From: Actinomycetota bacterium | GTDB taxonomy: Bacteria > Actinomycetota > Actinomycetes > Nanopelagicales > Nanopelagicaceae | Assembly: GCA_027731885.1 (NCBI GenBank) | Contig: JAQCAO010000017.1 | Coordinates: 1-16,469 of the forward strand | DNA length: 16,469 bases | Direction: 5' to 3' | In this document: positions 5,690 to 13,713 of the stretch, one piece after another | Numbering within the stretch: position 1 is the stretch's first letter | Layout of the letters: each line of letters starts with the position of its first letter | Made by a program: the position numbers and the translations under genes | The notes under the pieces: model-generated | What the model was told of the DNA's origin: nothing | What the model saw: the letters and a program-made list of their open reading frames with translations, nothing else | Databases searched by the model: none

Positions 5690-7284
5690 CTATTGCGTCT
5701 GATAGCGCGGCCAGGCAATTCGCCGGTGCGTTTACCGCTGTTCAAAGTCTTTATGCCGCTGATCCAAACATGTTCAAATCCGGCAGCAGGAACTCTTGGT
5801 TCTTCATAAGTTGCACGATCTTTTACCGTAGCTGCATCAAAGAGTGTTAAATCTGCAATATAGCCAGGGCGAATTAAGCCACGATCCTTAAGTGATAATC
5901 GTTTTGCTGGGCGGCCAGTCATTCGATTAATGGCGCCCTCCATTGTAAGAATTTTCTCTTCGCGGGCATAAACACCAAGATACCTCGCAAAGGTTCCGTA
6001 ACCACGAGGGTGTGGACGATTTCCGGAAAGTATGCCATCGGTGCCGACCATATGTTTTGGGTGTTGCATGATTGCCCGCACATTTGGTTCGTATCCGGAG
6101 TGAAGAATGCAGGATATTTTGAAATCTTCATCAACGATTAGATCTAAGTAAAACTCGACTGGCTCTTTGCCTTCGGCCTTTGCGGCTTCAATTAGGTAAA
6201 CGCCAACATACTTCTCATTATGTTTCTGTGTTACCCCGGCGATAACAATACAAGACCAATTAACAATGCCACCTTGGTTGCCATCAGAGCCAGTGACATT
6301 TAAATTATTAATGATATTCAAACGATTCTGTGGGTCAATAATGCGCAAACGCATCGCCTCTTTACCGCCTGCTTGGCACCATGACGGAAGAAGCGCATGA
6401 AGGTAGGTAGAGCCCGCTAGATATGGATAAGTATCGAGAGTTACATCAATTCCATCTATCTCGGCCTTGGCTAGCACCTCAAAGAGTAATTCCGTCTTGT
6501 CATAAAATATTGAGGCGCTCATGTGACAGTGAGTCAGGTTTAGTGCGCACTTTGAAGAACGGCTAATTTCAATACATTCATCGACCGCTTCTAGAAAATT
6601 TGCACCATAGTTCCGGTGATGCGGCGAATAGAAACCACCATATTTTGCAACTACTGCAGCAAGTTTAGAAATCTCTTCATTGCTTGCATACATTGCAGGA
6701 ACATAGGTAAGGCCGCCAGACATTCCGACTGCGCCCTGTTTCATGCCATCTTCGACAAGTGCAAGTTGATGTTCAAGTTGCTCTGGCGAAGCATCGCCGG
6801 GTTCATTTCCACAGGCCAGCATTCGCACATTGCCATGTGGAATTAGATAAGCAACATTCACCGCAGCACCGCGATCAACAATACTTAAATAATCTTTTAC
6901 CGATCTAAACTTCCAATCGATCCCTGCTGGATCGGCATTCCAACCAAATAATTGATCACGCAATACTGCAAGGGTTGTGTCATCAGATGGCACATAACTC
7001 AAGCCATCTTGGCCTACTACTTCTAGGGTGACTCCTTGAGTTACCTTTGATAAATGTTCGTGATCTGAAATAACGGCAAGATCCGAGTGTGCATGCATAT
7101 CGATAAACCCAGGACTAAGCGTTAAATCAGATGCATCGACAATCTTGCCGCGTTCATTACCTTTAATTACTTTTCCAACTTCAGCAATCTTTCCATCAAC
7201 GATTACAACATCGTTCTTAACACCTGCAGATCCAGAGCCATCAATAATTGTGGCCCCGCGAACTGTAAAGGTGTTGTCGGACAT
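5686..7284 (-). CDS. N-acyl-D-amino-acid deacylase (D-aminoacylase family)
   Basis: A 532-aa amidohydrolase-superfamily metalloenzyme expected to hydrolyse N-acyl-D-amino acids to free D-amino acids. Seen in order: an N-terminal beta-sandwich part (1-55) with IIDGSGSAG; SPGFIDMHAHSD (about 57-68) with metal-binding H64 and H66; SPHHRNYG (about 220-227); THCHMS (251-256); GTDG with likely catalytic D416, followed by HPRGYGTFARYLGVY (about 425-439); and a C-terminal sandwich (RLSLKDRGLIRPGYIADLTLFD). Length is typical. Odd: where classical D-aminoacylases have GNCG with a zinc-ligand cysteine, this one has VGQDG (about 90-94), so the metal site or specificity may differ. The acyl group and amino acid cannot be read. 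It is last in the minus operon; its ATG follows the SDR stop by two bases (TAAGGATG). Confidence 0.88.
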   Translation of the reverse strand: MSDNTFTVRGATIIDGSGSAGVKNDVVIVDGKIAEVGKVIKGNERGKIVDASDLTLSPGFIDMHAHSDLAVISDHEHLSKVTQGVTLEVVGQDGLSYVPSDDTTLAVLRDQLFGWNADPAGIDWKFRSVKDYLSIVDRGAAVNVAYLIPHGNVRMLACGNEPGDASPEQLEHQLALVEDGMKQGAVGMSGGLTYVPAMYASNEEISKLAAVVAKYGGFYSPHHRNYGANFLEAVDECIEISRSSKCALNLTHCHMSASIFYDKTELLFEVLAKAEIDGIDVTLDTYPYLAGSTYLHALLPSWCQAGGKEAMRLRIIDPQNRLNIINNLNVTGSDGNQGGIVNWSCIVIAGVTQKHNEKYVGVYLIEAAKAEGKEPVEFYLDLIVDEDFKISCILHSGYEPNVRAIMQHPKHMVGTDGILSGNRPHPRGYGTFARYLGVYAREEKILTMEGAINRMTGRPAKRLSLKDRGLIRPGYIADLTLFDAATVKDRATYEEPRVPAAGFEHVWISGIKTLNSGKRTGELPGRAIRRNS

Positions 7285-7286
7285 CC

Positions 7287-8090
7287 TTAATCAGTGCCTT
7301 CGACGACTGGATACATCGGTGCAAAGCCGGCAAGCAATCCACCGTCTACAAGGAATTCCGTTCCAGTCATCCATGGGGCTTGGTCAGATGCAAGATAGAG
7401 AACTGCGGCAGTGATATCGGAAGGCTTTCCGACTCGGCCCAATGGATACCAAGATTTTAGATTCTCAAAGACCGCTGGGTTTCGATCTATGCGCTCTTGC
7501 CATACTTCAGTTGCAATTGTTCCTGGAACGATTGTGTTGCAACGAATGTTATGTTTTCCGTAGCGCACCGCAACGGTGCGAGTGATTGCATGTAGTGCGG
7601 CCTTAGATGCGGTGTAAGAATCACTACCGATCATCATCTTCGAGTTAACGGTTCCGATGTTAATTATCGAACCACTTTTTCGAGCAATCATTCCTGGCAA
7701 TATCGCTTTAATACAGAGAAAGGGCGCTGCGGTATTGATGGCAAATGTCTTATTCCACATTTCTAGCGAGCTTTCCAGCAGTTCCGCTGAATCATGAAAC
7801 GCAGCGTTATTTACAAAGACTTCGATTTTGCCGAGGTCTTTTTCAATCTTTGCTATCGCTTCATTAATCTGTGATTCGACTTGTAAGTCAACTACGTAAC
7901 CAGTTACATCTCCGCCGGCGCTCTTTAGTTCAGCTACGGCTTTTTCAAGATTAACTTGATTGACCTCCATTATTGCTACCTTCATTTTGGCAGCGGCAGC
8001 AGCATTTGCCATCTCACGGCCAATACTGCGACCACCACCAGTTATGACGATAGTGCGACCCGCTAACTCTGCTGCAAATTGATAGTTCAT
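7287..8090 (-). CDS. SDR-family oxidoreductase
   Basis: A 267-aa short-chain dehydrogenase/reductase using NAD(P). It shows the cofactor motif TGGGRSIG (17-24), D69 after strand 4, NNAA (94-97), N119 and YTASK with catalytic Y159 and K163. It ends with the usual VDGG region and a short tail. Where most SDRs have the catalytic Ser (IGSV or ISSV), this protein has IGTV with T147, so Thr or nearby S150 may take that role. The substrate is unknown. Its place between RidA and the deacylase suggests it acts on a keto or hydroxy product of the same pathway. The ATG directly follows the RidA TAA. Confidence 0.9.
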   Translation of the reverse strand: MNYQFAAELAGRTIVITGGGRSIGREMANAAAAAKMKVAIMEVNQVNLEKAVAELKSAGGDVTGYVVDLQVESQINEAIAKIEKDLGKIEVFVNNAAFHDSAELLESSLEMWNKTFAINTAAPFLCIKAILPGMIARKSGSIINIGTVNSKMMIGSDSYTASKAALHAITRTVAVRYGKHNIRCNTIVPGTIATEVWQERIDRNPAVFENLKSWYPLGRVGKPSDITAAVLYLASDQAPWMTGTEFLVDGGLLAGFAPMYPVVEGTD

Positions 8091-8477
8091 TTACAGGGCA
8101 ACCACGAAATCAATTTCAACCAAGATATTGATCAAATCAGAACCTACCGTGGTGCGAACTGGGAATGGCGCAGTGAGAAATTCGCGATAGACCTTGTCGT
8201 ATTCCGCAAAGTCTGCAACACAGTTCTGTAGATGAGCGGTTGTTTTAACTACTTGACTAAAGTCCGCGCCAACTTCATCAAGGATTGCCTTTAAATTAAT
8301 TAGGGTCTGGCGAGTTTGTGGACCTACTCCGCCTTCAACAATCTTTCCAGTTGCAGGATCAACTGGACCCATACCACAGGTATAAAGAAAACCGTTTGCA
8401 ATAACACCGTGTGAGTATGAACCACCAGGTGCTGGTGCGCCTTTTGCTGTTACGTGCTTAATTGTTGAGTTAGTCAT
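8091..8477 (-). CDS. RidA-family (YjgF/YER057c/UK114) enamine/imine deaminase
   Basis: This 128-aa protein is the usual length for the family, which forms trimers and hydrolyses reactive enamine/imine intermediates such as 2-aminoacrylate released by PLP-dependent lyases. Seen: YSHGVIANGFLYTCGMGPVDPATG (about 21-44), GPQTRQTLINLKAILDEVGA (about 52-71), and PVRTTVGSDL with the key arginine at R108, followed by VEIDFVVAL with E121. The arginine marks deaminase-competent members of the superfamily. Which Rid subgroup it belongs to is not settled. AGGAAAGATCATAATG gives it an SD-like start. The gene directly upstream encodes a PLP lyase whose reaction would release such an intermediate, so the pairing makes biochemical sense. 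Confidence 0.92.
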   Translation of the reverse strand: MTNSTIKHVTAKGAPAPGGSYSHGVIANGFLYTCGMGPVDPATGKIVEGGVGPQTRQTLINLKAILDEVGADFSQVVKTTAHLQNCVADFAEYDKVYREFLTAPFPVRTTVGSDLINILVEIDFVVAL

Positions 8478-8509
8478 TATGATCTTTCCTGTTCTGGTAG
8501 TTGTAGTTA

Positions 8510-9739
8510 CTAAAAATGTGTCTGAACCAAATCTATTACATCGTAATTGTCATTTACCAATGGAAGTAACTGCCATTTATCAAAGTTCGTGCATGGGTGA
8601 GAAATGCCACAGCCGATGATATCGCCAACAGCTGTAGTTCCCGGAGAGATTTTCATGAAGGCATGCTGATCATTTAGCTTTTCGATTTTGCCTTTAAAGG
8701 CCTCTGGTTTGTTGCCCAACTTCAGAATCGGAAGTGGATTATCTAAATCATTTCCCGCATCGCGCTTTCCAAAATTGAGTATTGCCAGATCCGGTTCTGG
8801 AATGCTTAACACCCGAGCCCAGAGTTCGAGAGCTGGATAAAAGCGTTCGCTATCGGGCAGCCCCATGAATGGATACAGATCCTCGTAATGCACATGGTCG
8901 TGGCTTACATATCCACCGCTGCGCAAAATCCGGTGCGCATCTCCTTGATACTTTGCAAACTCTTCGGCTACATAATCAAAGAATGAACTTCCGCCGGCAG
9001 AAATAATTATTTTATCTTCGCGAATAAACAGCGCAGTAATTTCGGCCGCTGCAACAATATGTTGCAAGAAGATTCGTAACTTTTCGATTCCATCGCCAGT
9101 TCGATTGCCGCCTGGAACTGCCCCTTCGAAACCAGAGACACCACGAACGTAAATCCGTTCATCCTTGGCAATTTCAACCAAGATGGCTTTCAGTAAATCA
9201 AGATCTCGAATTCCAGCTCGACCTCCTTCGGTGCCAATTTCCATAAAAACATTTAGCTTTGCATTTGCTACATTCGCAATTGAATCCTGCGCAATTTTTA
9301 GTCCAGCAAGTGAGTCAATATAGAAAATGATATGACCGGCGCCGCTGCTATTTATCTTTGCAATCTCAGCTATGGAAGTTGGCTCCATAACTTCATTTCC
9401 AATTATTAGCTTATTGAAGCCATACTCAAACATAATTCGTGCTTGATTAAAATTGGCAATAGTCAGGCCCCAGGCCCCCGCCGCGATTTGACGCTTTGCA
9501 ATCTGAGGTGACATCGGGGTTTTAACATGTGGCGCTAATTCAAAACCAAGTGAATTGCAGTATGAAGCCATGCGCTTGATGTTATGTTCGAGGGCACTTT
9601 CACGAAGAATCATTACCGGAAACTGAAATCCTGAAGTGAAGAGATTCGGTTTGGTAGAAAGAAAATCTGCGATGCTTGAGCCTTGGGTCGCGATTGGCAT
9701 TCCCTTATGGAAAATAGATATTGGATCCTGGTCAACCAC
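8510..9739 (-). CDS. DSD1-type PLP enzyme: D-serine dehydratase / D-threonine aldolase-like
   Basis: A 409-aa fold-type III (alanine-racemase barrel) PLP enzyme. APHVKTPMSPQIAKRQ (about 69-84) holds the PLP lysine K73; EIGTEGGRAGI (about 167-177) and SAGGSSFFD (about 247-255) fit the barrel and phosphate-binding parts. The C-terminal GISHPCTNFDKW (378-389) carries H381 and C383, the His-x-Cys zinc pair of eukaryotic-type D-serine dehydratases. Likely roles are D-serine dehydration to pyruvate and ammonia, or cleavage of D-threonine-type beta-hydroxy amino acids. The GTG at 9739 is the longest start; an in-frame ATG at 9700 follows AAGGGA but too closely. First gene of the minus operon; the RidA gene follows after 32 bases. 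Divergent from the GlcNAc operon. Confidence 0.88.
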   Translation of the reverse strand: MVDQDPISIFHKGMPIATQGSSIADFLSTKPNLFTSGFQFPVMILRESALEHNIKRMASYCNSLGFELAPHVKTPMSPQIAKRQIAAGAWGLTIANFNQARIMFEYGFNKLIIGNEVMEPTSIAEIAKINSSGAGHIIFYIDSLAGLKIAQDSIANVANAKLNVFMEIGTEGGRAGIRDLDLLKAILVEIAKDERIYVRGVSGFEGAVPGGNRTGDGIEKLRIFLQHIVAAAEITALFIREDKIIISAGGSSFFDYVAEEFAKYQGDAHRILRSGGYVSHDHVHYEDLYPFMGLPDSERFYPALELWARVLSIPEPDLAILNFGKRDAGNDLDNPLPILKLGNKPEAFKGKIEKLNDQHAFMKISPGTTAVGDIIGCGISHPCTNFDKWQLLPLVNDNYDVIDLVQTHF

Positions 9740-9775
9740 GTGCTCACGCTATCAACTACTGAGGCTGCGCGCTAG

Positions 9776-9791
9776 GAAAGTTTCAACTTTC
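9776..9791. promoter_or_regulatory. Perfect inverted repeat in divergent control region (candidate operator)
   Basis: GAAAGTT, TC, AACTTTC is a perfect 7-bp palindrome with a two-base centre, immediately before the ATG at 9792 and between the D-amino-acid and GlcNAc operons. A related sequence, GAAAGGTCAACTTTG, lies in the other divergent region at 13714-13728. It is a candidate binding site for a regulator controlling both directions. The rest of 9740-9775 shows no clear promoter. Confidence 0.5.
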
Positions 9792-10841
9792 ATGCGAAAA
9801 TATGTCGTGAATCAAATCGGGAATGTCATGGCGTCAGAGATTGCTGAAATCCCTGCAGTATTTACAAATTTACTTGATACCGAGAGCCAATTTACGGCGC
9901 TAGCAAATCTCCTCAAAAACAGTGAGATTAAATCAGTTCTGGTCCCGGCCCGGGGAACTTCGGATAATGCAGCGCACTTTCTTAAGTATTTAATTGAGAC
10001 CCAGTTGGGTCTGCCGGTTGGGCTGACTTCACCATCATCAGTAACTATTTATCGTGCAAAATTGAATTTTGAAAATACCTTAATTGTCGCAATCAGCCAG
10101 AGTGGGCAATCTACTGATCTAGTTGAATATGCGGCTGCTGCAAAAACTGCTGGTGCTAAGTTGATTTCGATTACAAACGATGAGAAATCGCCACTTGCCA
10201 AACTTGCAGACCACCATTTGCCTCTGATGGCTGGTGTCGAATTAGCGGTTGCCGCAACAAAATCTTATGCCGCACAACTACTTGCTTCGGTGATGCTAGT
10301 TAGTGCATGGAGTTCAAAACTTACCAACTACAAATCAGTAGTGGACGCCGCAACTGAACTTCTTGCCAATAGTTCAGTGCTATCTGATGCAGTTGCGAAA
10401 TGTGATCGTGCAAATGAGATTGTGGTTCTTGGTCGAGGATTCTCTTATCCAAATGCTCGTGAAGCCGCCCTTAAAATCCAAGAAACCAGTAAGATCTCAG
10501 TTCAGGGTTTATCGATAGCTGATTACATGCATGGTCCGATATCTGCCCTAACTGACAAGTCCCAAGTATTGCTCTTTGTGCCAAATGGAATCCCGCTTGA
10601 ATCACTGAAAGGTGACCTCGAAAAAATCCGGGCTAAATCTCCAAGCATCTTCTGGTTTGGTTCTGGCGAATTAGCACTGCCAAACGAAGTCGTAATCCCT
10701 GGTGCGAAGTGTGAAAATGAAGTATTTTCAAGTGTTGTTGATTCAATAATCTTGCAGACTTTCGCTCTGGAATTTGCTCGGAAGAATGGTTTGGATCCGG
10801 ATAGTCCCGAGGGGCTTAGCAAGGTCACGTTTACTCGCTAA
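9792..10841 (+). CDS. Two-SIS-domain aminosugar-phosphate deaminase/isomerase (GlmS C-terminal-like, NagB-II/AgaS type)
   Basis: The 349-aa protein has tandem SIS domains and no glutaminase domain, so it should deaminate and isomerise, most likely glucosamine-6-phosphate to fructose-6-phosphate plus ammonia, rather than make GlcN-6-P. Seen: VPARGTSDNAAHFLKY (about 51-66) and ISQSGQSTDLVEYA (about 101-114) in SIS1, ATKSYAAQLLA (155-165), VVLGRGFSYPNAREAALKIQE (about 211-231) in SIS2, and the C-terminal GLDPDSPEGLSKVTFTR. The frame stays open upstream to an ATG at 9636, but that part overlaps the divergent gene. I take the ATG at 9792, just after the palindrome; ATG 9828 is an alternative. No SD is evident. 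Its stop overlaps the kinase start (TAATG). No canonical NagB is present, so this would fill that step. Confidence 0.88.
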   Translation: MRKYVVNQIGNVMASEIAEIPAVFTNLLDTESQFTALANLLKNSEIKSVLVPARGTSDNAAHFLKYLIETQLGLPVGLTSPSSVTIYRAKLNFENTLIVAISQSGQSTDLVEYAAAAKTAGAKLISITNDEKSPLAKLADHHLPLMAGVELAVAATKSYAAQLLASVMLVSAWSSKLTNYKSVVDAATELLANSSVLSDAVAKCDRANEIVVLGRGFSYPNAREAALKIQETSKISVQGLSIADYMHGPISALTDKSQVLLFVPNGIPLESLKGDLEKIRAKSPSIFWFGSGELALPNEVVIPGAKCENEVFSSVVDSIILQTFALEFARKNGLDPDSPEGLSKVTFTR

Positions 10842-11770
10842 TGTTAAAGAACGTAATTTTCTTCGATGGCGGCGGATCTGGAATTCGTGCAAAATCTCAA
10901 TCTGAAAACGGTAAATCTATAACTAAGAACTTTGCCGGATTCACACCTGGCGAACTTCCGCTGGTTGATTACTTAGCTAATTTGATTATTGATTTCGCAT
11001 GCGAAGTCGGTGGAACAATCGATCGTGCTGTATTGGCAGTAGCGACGCTTCCGGCCGATGATAAACAATATGGCGATATCGCTAAATCTGTCCTTGCAAA
11101 GTCGCAGGTGTCTGAGCTCTGGATTTGCAGCGATTCAGTTAGCGCTTGCGCAGCTGCAGTTGAAAAAGATGGTGTTGTTATCGCTGCAGGGACTGGAATT
11201 ACTGCACTTGCAGTAGGAAAAAACCGTTCGATGATTCATTCACTTGCCGGCGATGGTTTTCTAATTGGTGATGAAGCAAGTGCATATTGGATCGGAAAGA
11301 TGGCGCTTAACTCTGCGCTGCGAGCCCGCGATGGCCGTGGAGGCAATCAAGAGTTGTTAGATGTTACCTGCAAATACTTTGGATCCGAGCCATATCAACT
11401 TCCACACACTGTTCACCAGTTGGATCGACCAGTTCATGCCATCGCTGAATTCGCCAAGAAAGTAAATGAATTATCAGTATCTGGTAACACTGCTGCAACC
11501 GAAATCTTGAATTCGGCGGCAGAAGAAATTGTCCTTATCGCTACTACCGCAAAACGTGAATGTGGCGGCGATTCGAGTTTCCAGGTTGCACTTATTGGTG
11601 GGGTATTGGCTGCAGAGAATCTAGTAACTAAATTTGTTGGTGACAAGCTTAAAGTGCATGGCTTAACTATTCATACTTCTGGAAAGAATTCACTCGATGG
11701 CGCTGGCACTCTTGCGAATTTAAAAGACCCCGGAATATTTGCACCACTTATTAGGACGTTTACAAAGTAA
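10841..11770 (+). CDS. N-acetylglucosamine kinase-like protein (BadF/BadG/BcrA/BcrD ATPase family)
   Basis: A 309-aa sugar kinase of the ASKHA fold, expected to phosphorylate cytosolic GlcNAc to GlcNAc-6-P with ATP. Seen: the first phosphate loop FFDGGGSGIRA (7-17), WICSDSVSACAAAV (about 94-107), the second phosphate loop VVIAAGTGITALAVG (112-126), and GDGFLIGDEASAYWIGK (about 137-153), the family signature region. GlcNAc specificity is inferred from position between the SIS deaminase and NagA; the family also holds kinases for glucosamine and related sugars. Start and stop overlap both neighbours by one base (TAATG at 10839 and again at 11768), indicating coupled translation. A kinase is expected if the sugar enters by an ABC importer rather than a PTS. 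Confidence 0.87.
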   Translation: MLKNVIFFDGGGSGIRAKSQSENGKSITKNFAGFTPGELPLVDYLANLIIDFACEVGGTIDRAVLAVATLPADDKQYGDIAKSVLAKSQVSELWICSDSVSACAAAVEKDGVVIAAGTGITALAVGKNRSMIHSLAGDGFLIGDEASAYWIGKMALNSALRARDGRGGNQELLDVTCKYFGSEPYQLPHTVHQLDRPVHAIAEFAKKVNELSVSGNTAATEILNSAAEEIVLIATTAKRECGGDSSFQVALIGGVLAAENLVTKFVGDKLKVHGLTIHTSGKNSLDGAGTLANLKDPGIFAPLIRTFTK

Positions 11771-12669
11771 TGGCTCCAAAATATATCGATCTTCAGGTAA
11801 ATGGCCACGGTGGCATTGATTTACTGAGCGCAATAAATACGGATGAAGTTCGCAAAGTTTCCAGATCTCTATATAACAATGGTGTGATTGGCTATCTCCC
11901 AACAATTATTACCTCGGCACTAAGCGATGCGGTTCGTGCAATTAAGTTAATTGAAGAGGTTCGCAAAAATCCACTGCATGGTGAAGCAAAAATCTTGGGT
12001 GTTCATCTTGAAGGTCCCTTTATTTCAGTTGAAAAACGTGGCGTTCACCCGGTAGAACATATTGCCAAGCCTGATTTAAACCACCTTAAATCGCTACTGA
12101 GCGCGGGTTTGATCAAGATAGTGACCATCGCACCTGAATTACCTGGAGCGGTTGAATTAATCCAATACTTGGTAGCAAATAACATAGTTGTTTCACTTGG
12201 CCACACAAATGCAATTCGTGAAGAAGCTATCGCTGGCTTTAATGCAGGTGCCAAAACCGTAACACATCTTTTCAATGCGATGCCAAAACCGCCGCTGGAT
12301 GGCACAGCTCAGGTAGCAATTGAAAGAAGTGATGTTGCAATCCAGATAATTATTGATGAGGTTCATGTTCCAAATGATTTAGTTAAAGCTACGCTGGCAA
12401 AGGTTTCAGATAGATTTATTGTCACCAATGATCCAATTGCTGCTGCAGGTTTGGGCGCAGGCAAATATCCTTTTGGCGGCATGGATATCACCGTTGAAGA
12501 CGGCCAAGCGCGGAGAAGTGATGGGACTTTAGCTGGAGGAATTGGCACGCTAGAGCGGGCAATGGAGATTATGGATTCCATAGGAATTGATAAAAGTGAT
12601 GCACTTGCCAGTGTTACAACTAGACCTTGTGAATTAATCGGGGTGGATTACAAGAGCTTGCTTGGCTAG
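11770..12669 (+). CDS. nagA: N-acetylglucosamine-6-phosphate deacetylase, minimal form
   Basis: Removes the acetyl group from GlcNAc-6-P to give GlcN-6-P. The 299 aa cover only the metal-dependent barrel: YIDLQVNGHGGIDL (5-18), VHLEGPFIS (78-86) with metal ligand E81, SLGHTNA (142-148) with H145, VTHLFNAMP (164-172) with H166, DEVHVP (196-201) with H199, and GTLAGGIGTLERAM (252-265). Typical NagA is near 380 aa; the N-terminal strand region (about 50 residues before IDLQVNG) and the closing C-terminal sandwich are missing. The ATG is fixed by its overlap with the kinase stop, so the short form is not a mis-called start. At the catalytic Asp the usual VTDA reads VTNDP (218-222), apparently one extra Asn before D221. 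Its stop interlocks with the convergent dehydrogenase (CTAG, 12666-12669). Confidence 0.88.
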   Translation: MAPKYIDLQVNGHGGIDLLSAINTDEVRKVSRSLYNNGVIGYLPTIITSALSDAVRAIKLIEEVRKNPLHGEAKILGVHLEGPFISVEKRGVHPVEHIAKPDLNHLKSLLSAGLIKIVTIAPELPGAVELIQYLVANNIVVSLGHTNAIREEAIAGFNAGAKTVTHLFNAMPKPPLDGTAQVAIERSDVAIQIIIDEVHVPNDLVKATLAKVSDRFIVTNDPIAAAGLGAGKYPFGGMDITVEDGQARRSDGTLAGGIGTLERAMEIMDSIGIDKSDALASVTTRPCELIGVDYKSLLG

Positions 12670-13679
12670 CCTCTTGGATTTACAAGGACTTTAGGTCCTA
12701 CACCAATATGAGCCGGACGTTTGCCTACGAAAATGTTTCCTGCCTCATTCATCCCAACCGTTCCCCCAAGAATTTTCTTAGGGTCAATTTTTCCCTCTGA
12801 GATATAACGAATTGACTCTTTAAATCCTGGTGAACCAGAGAGAATTCCAACAACGGTTATATCTTGGAAGACCAATTTGCGAGAGTCAATTGGCGCAGCA
12901 TGATTATCGACTCCGATTAAGACAATTCGACCACCTGGTTCAACTAAATCGACTAACTTTGCTGGAATAGATGCATCATAAGTTGCATCAATAACGGAGT
13001 GATATCCGCCATCAATTTTCTTTACTTCGGTTCCTGCACTTGTAACACCAATTTCAAGAGCTAGCGCCATCGTTTTTGAATCCATGCCAACCATATGAAC
13101 ATCTGCGCCCATGGCCAAACAGAACTGCGCCGTGAGAAGTCCAACGGTTCCGGTTCCCCAAATCAATATCCGTTTACCCGGTGCCGGTTTAGCACCATCA
13201 GCTACTCGCCAAGCATTTGCTGCAGGTTCGACAAGTGCCGCTAATTCAAAATCAAAACTATCTGGAAGCACATATACAAAACGTGCGGGTATCAATAATT
13301 TCTCAGCAAGTGCTCCGTCAAAACCATTACGGATTCCAAGTTCAAAGCGATCTGCACAAGTATGTTGGCGACCATCCTGGCAACGTTTACATTTGCCACA
13401 GCCCATCATCACATCACTTGTTACTTTTTTTCCAAGTAGAGATTGATCAACGCCATCGCCAACTTCGATAACTGTGCCCGACCATTCGTGGCCAAGTCGC
13501 ATTGGAAGTTTTGCTTGGCCATCATGTAAATACGGCATGACGCCATCAAAGAATTCAACATCAGTTCCGCAGACACCTACACGTTCAACTTGCGCAACAA
13601 TCTCGCCGGCGCCAGCCTTAGGTTCTGCAACATCTTGAATCTCAAAGGACTTGGGTGCAGTAACAACAAAGGCTTTCAT
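12666..13679 (-). CDS. Zinc-dependent MDR alcohol/polyol dehydrogenase
   Basis: A 337-aa medium-chain dehydrogenase of the sorbitol/threonine-dehydrogenase-like group, oxidising a secondary alcohol of a sugar or polyol with NAD(P). Catalytic zinc ligands are C37 (GVCGTD), H64 and E65 (GHEWSG) and E151 (VEPAANA). The structural zinc site is complete: C94, C97, C100 and C108 (CGKCKRCQDGRQHTC). The Rossmann motif is GTGTVG (175-180). The substrate is unknown. It is transcribed alone, divergent from the HPS-like operon, with the start at 13679; no SD is evident. A GATACT-like box ends six bases before the ATG on the minus strand, compatible with a leaderless start. Its stop overlaps that of nagA. 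Confidence 0.9.
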   Translation of the reverse strand: MKAFVVTAPKSFEIQDVAEPKAGAGEIVAQVERVGVCGTDVEFFDGVMPYLHDGQAKLPMRLGHEWSGTVIEVGDGVDQSLLGKKVTSDVMMGCGKCKRCQDGRQHTCADRFELGIRNGFDGALAEKLLIPARFVYVLPDSFDFELAALVEPAANAWRVADGAKPAPGKRILIWGTGTVGLLTAQFCLAMGADVHMVGMDSKTMALALEIGVTSAGTEVKKIDGGYHSVIDATYDASIPAKLVDLVEPGGRIVLIGVDNHAAPIDSRKLVFQDITVVGILSGSPGFKESIRYISEGKIDPKKILGGTVGMNEAGNIFVGKRPAHIGVGPKVLVNPRG

Positions 13680-13713
13680 AGTGTGAGTATCTAACCAACA
13701 ATCGTGCGCGAAA

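Noticed and set aside
9636..9791. Upstream extension of the SIS protein to ATG 9636
   Set aside because: It would overlap the start of the divergent PLP gene by about 100 bases, and the added residues match nothing in SIS enzymes; the ATG at 9792 fits the family better.
12045..12581. Minus-strand open frames inside nagA
   Set aside because: Shadows of a well-supported gene with no start signal and no family features.
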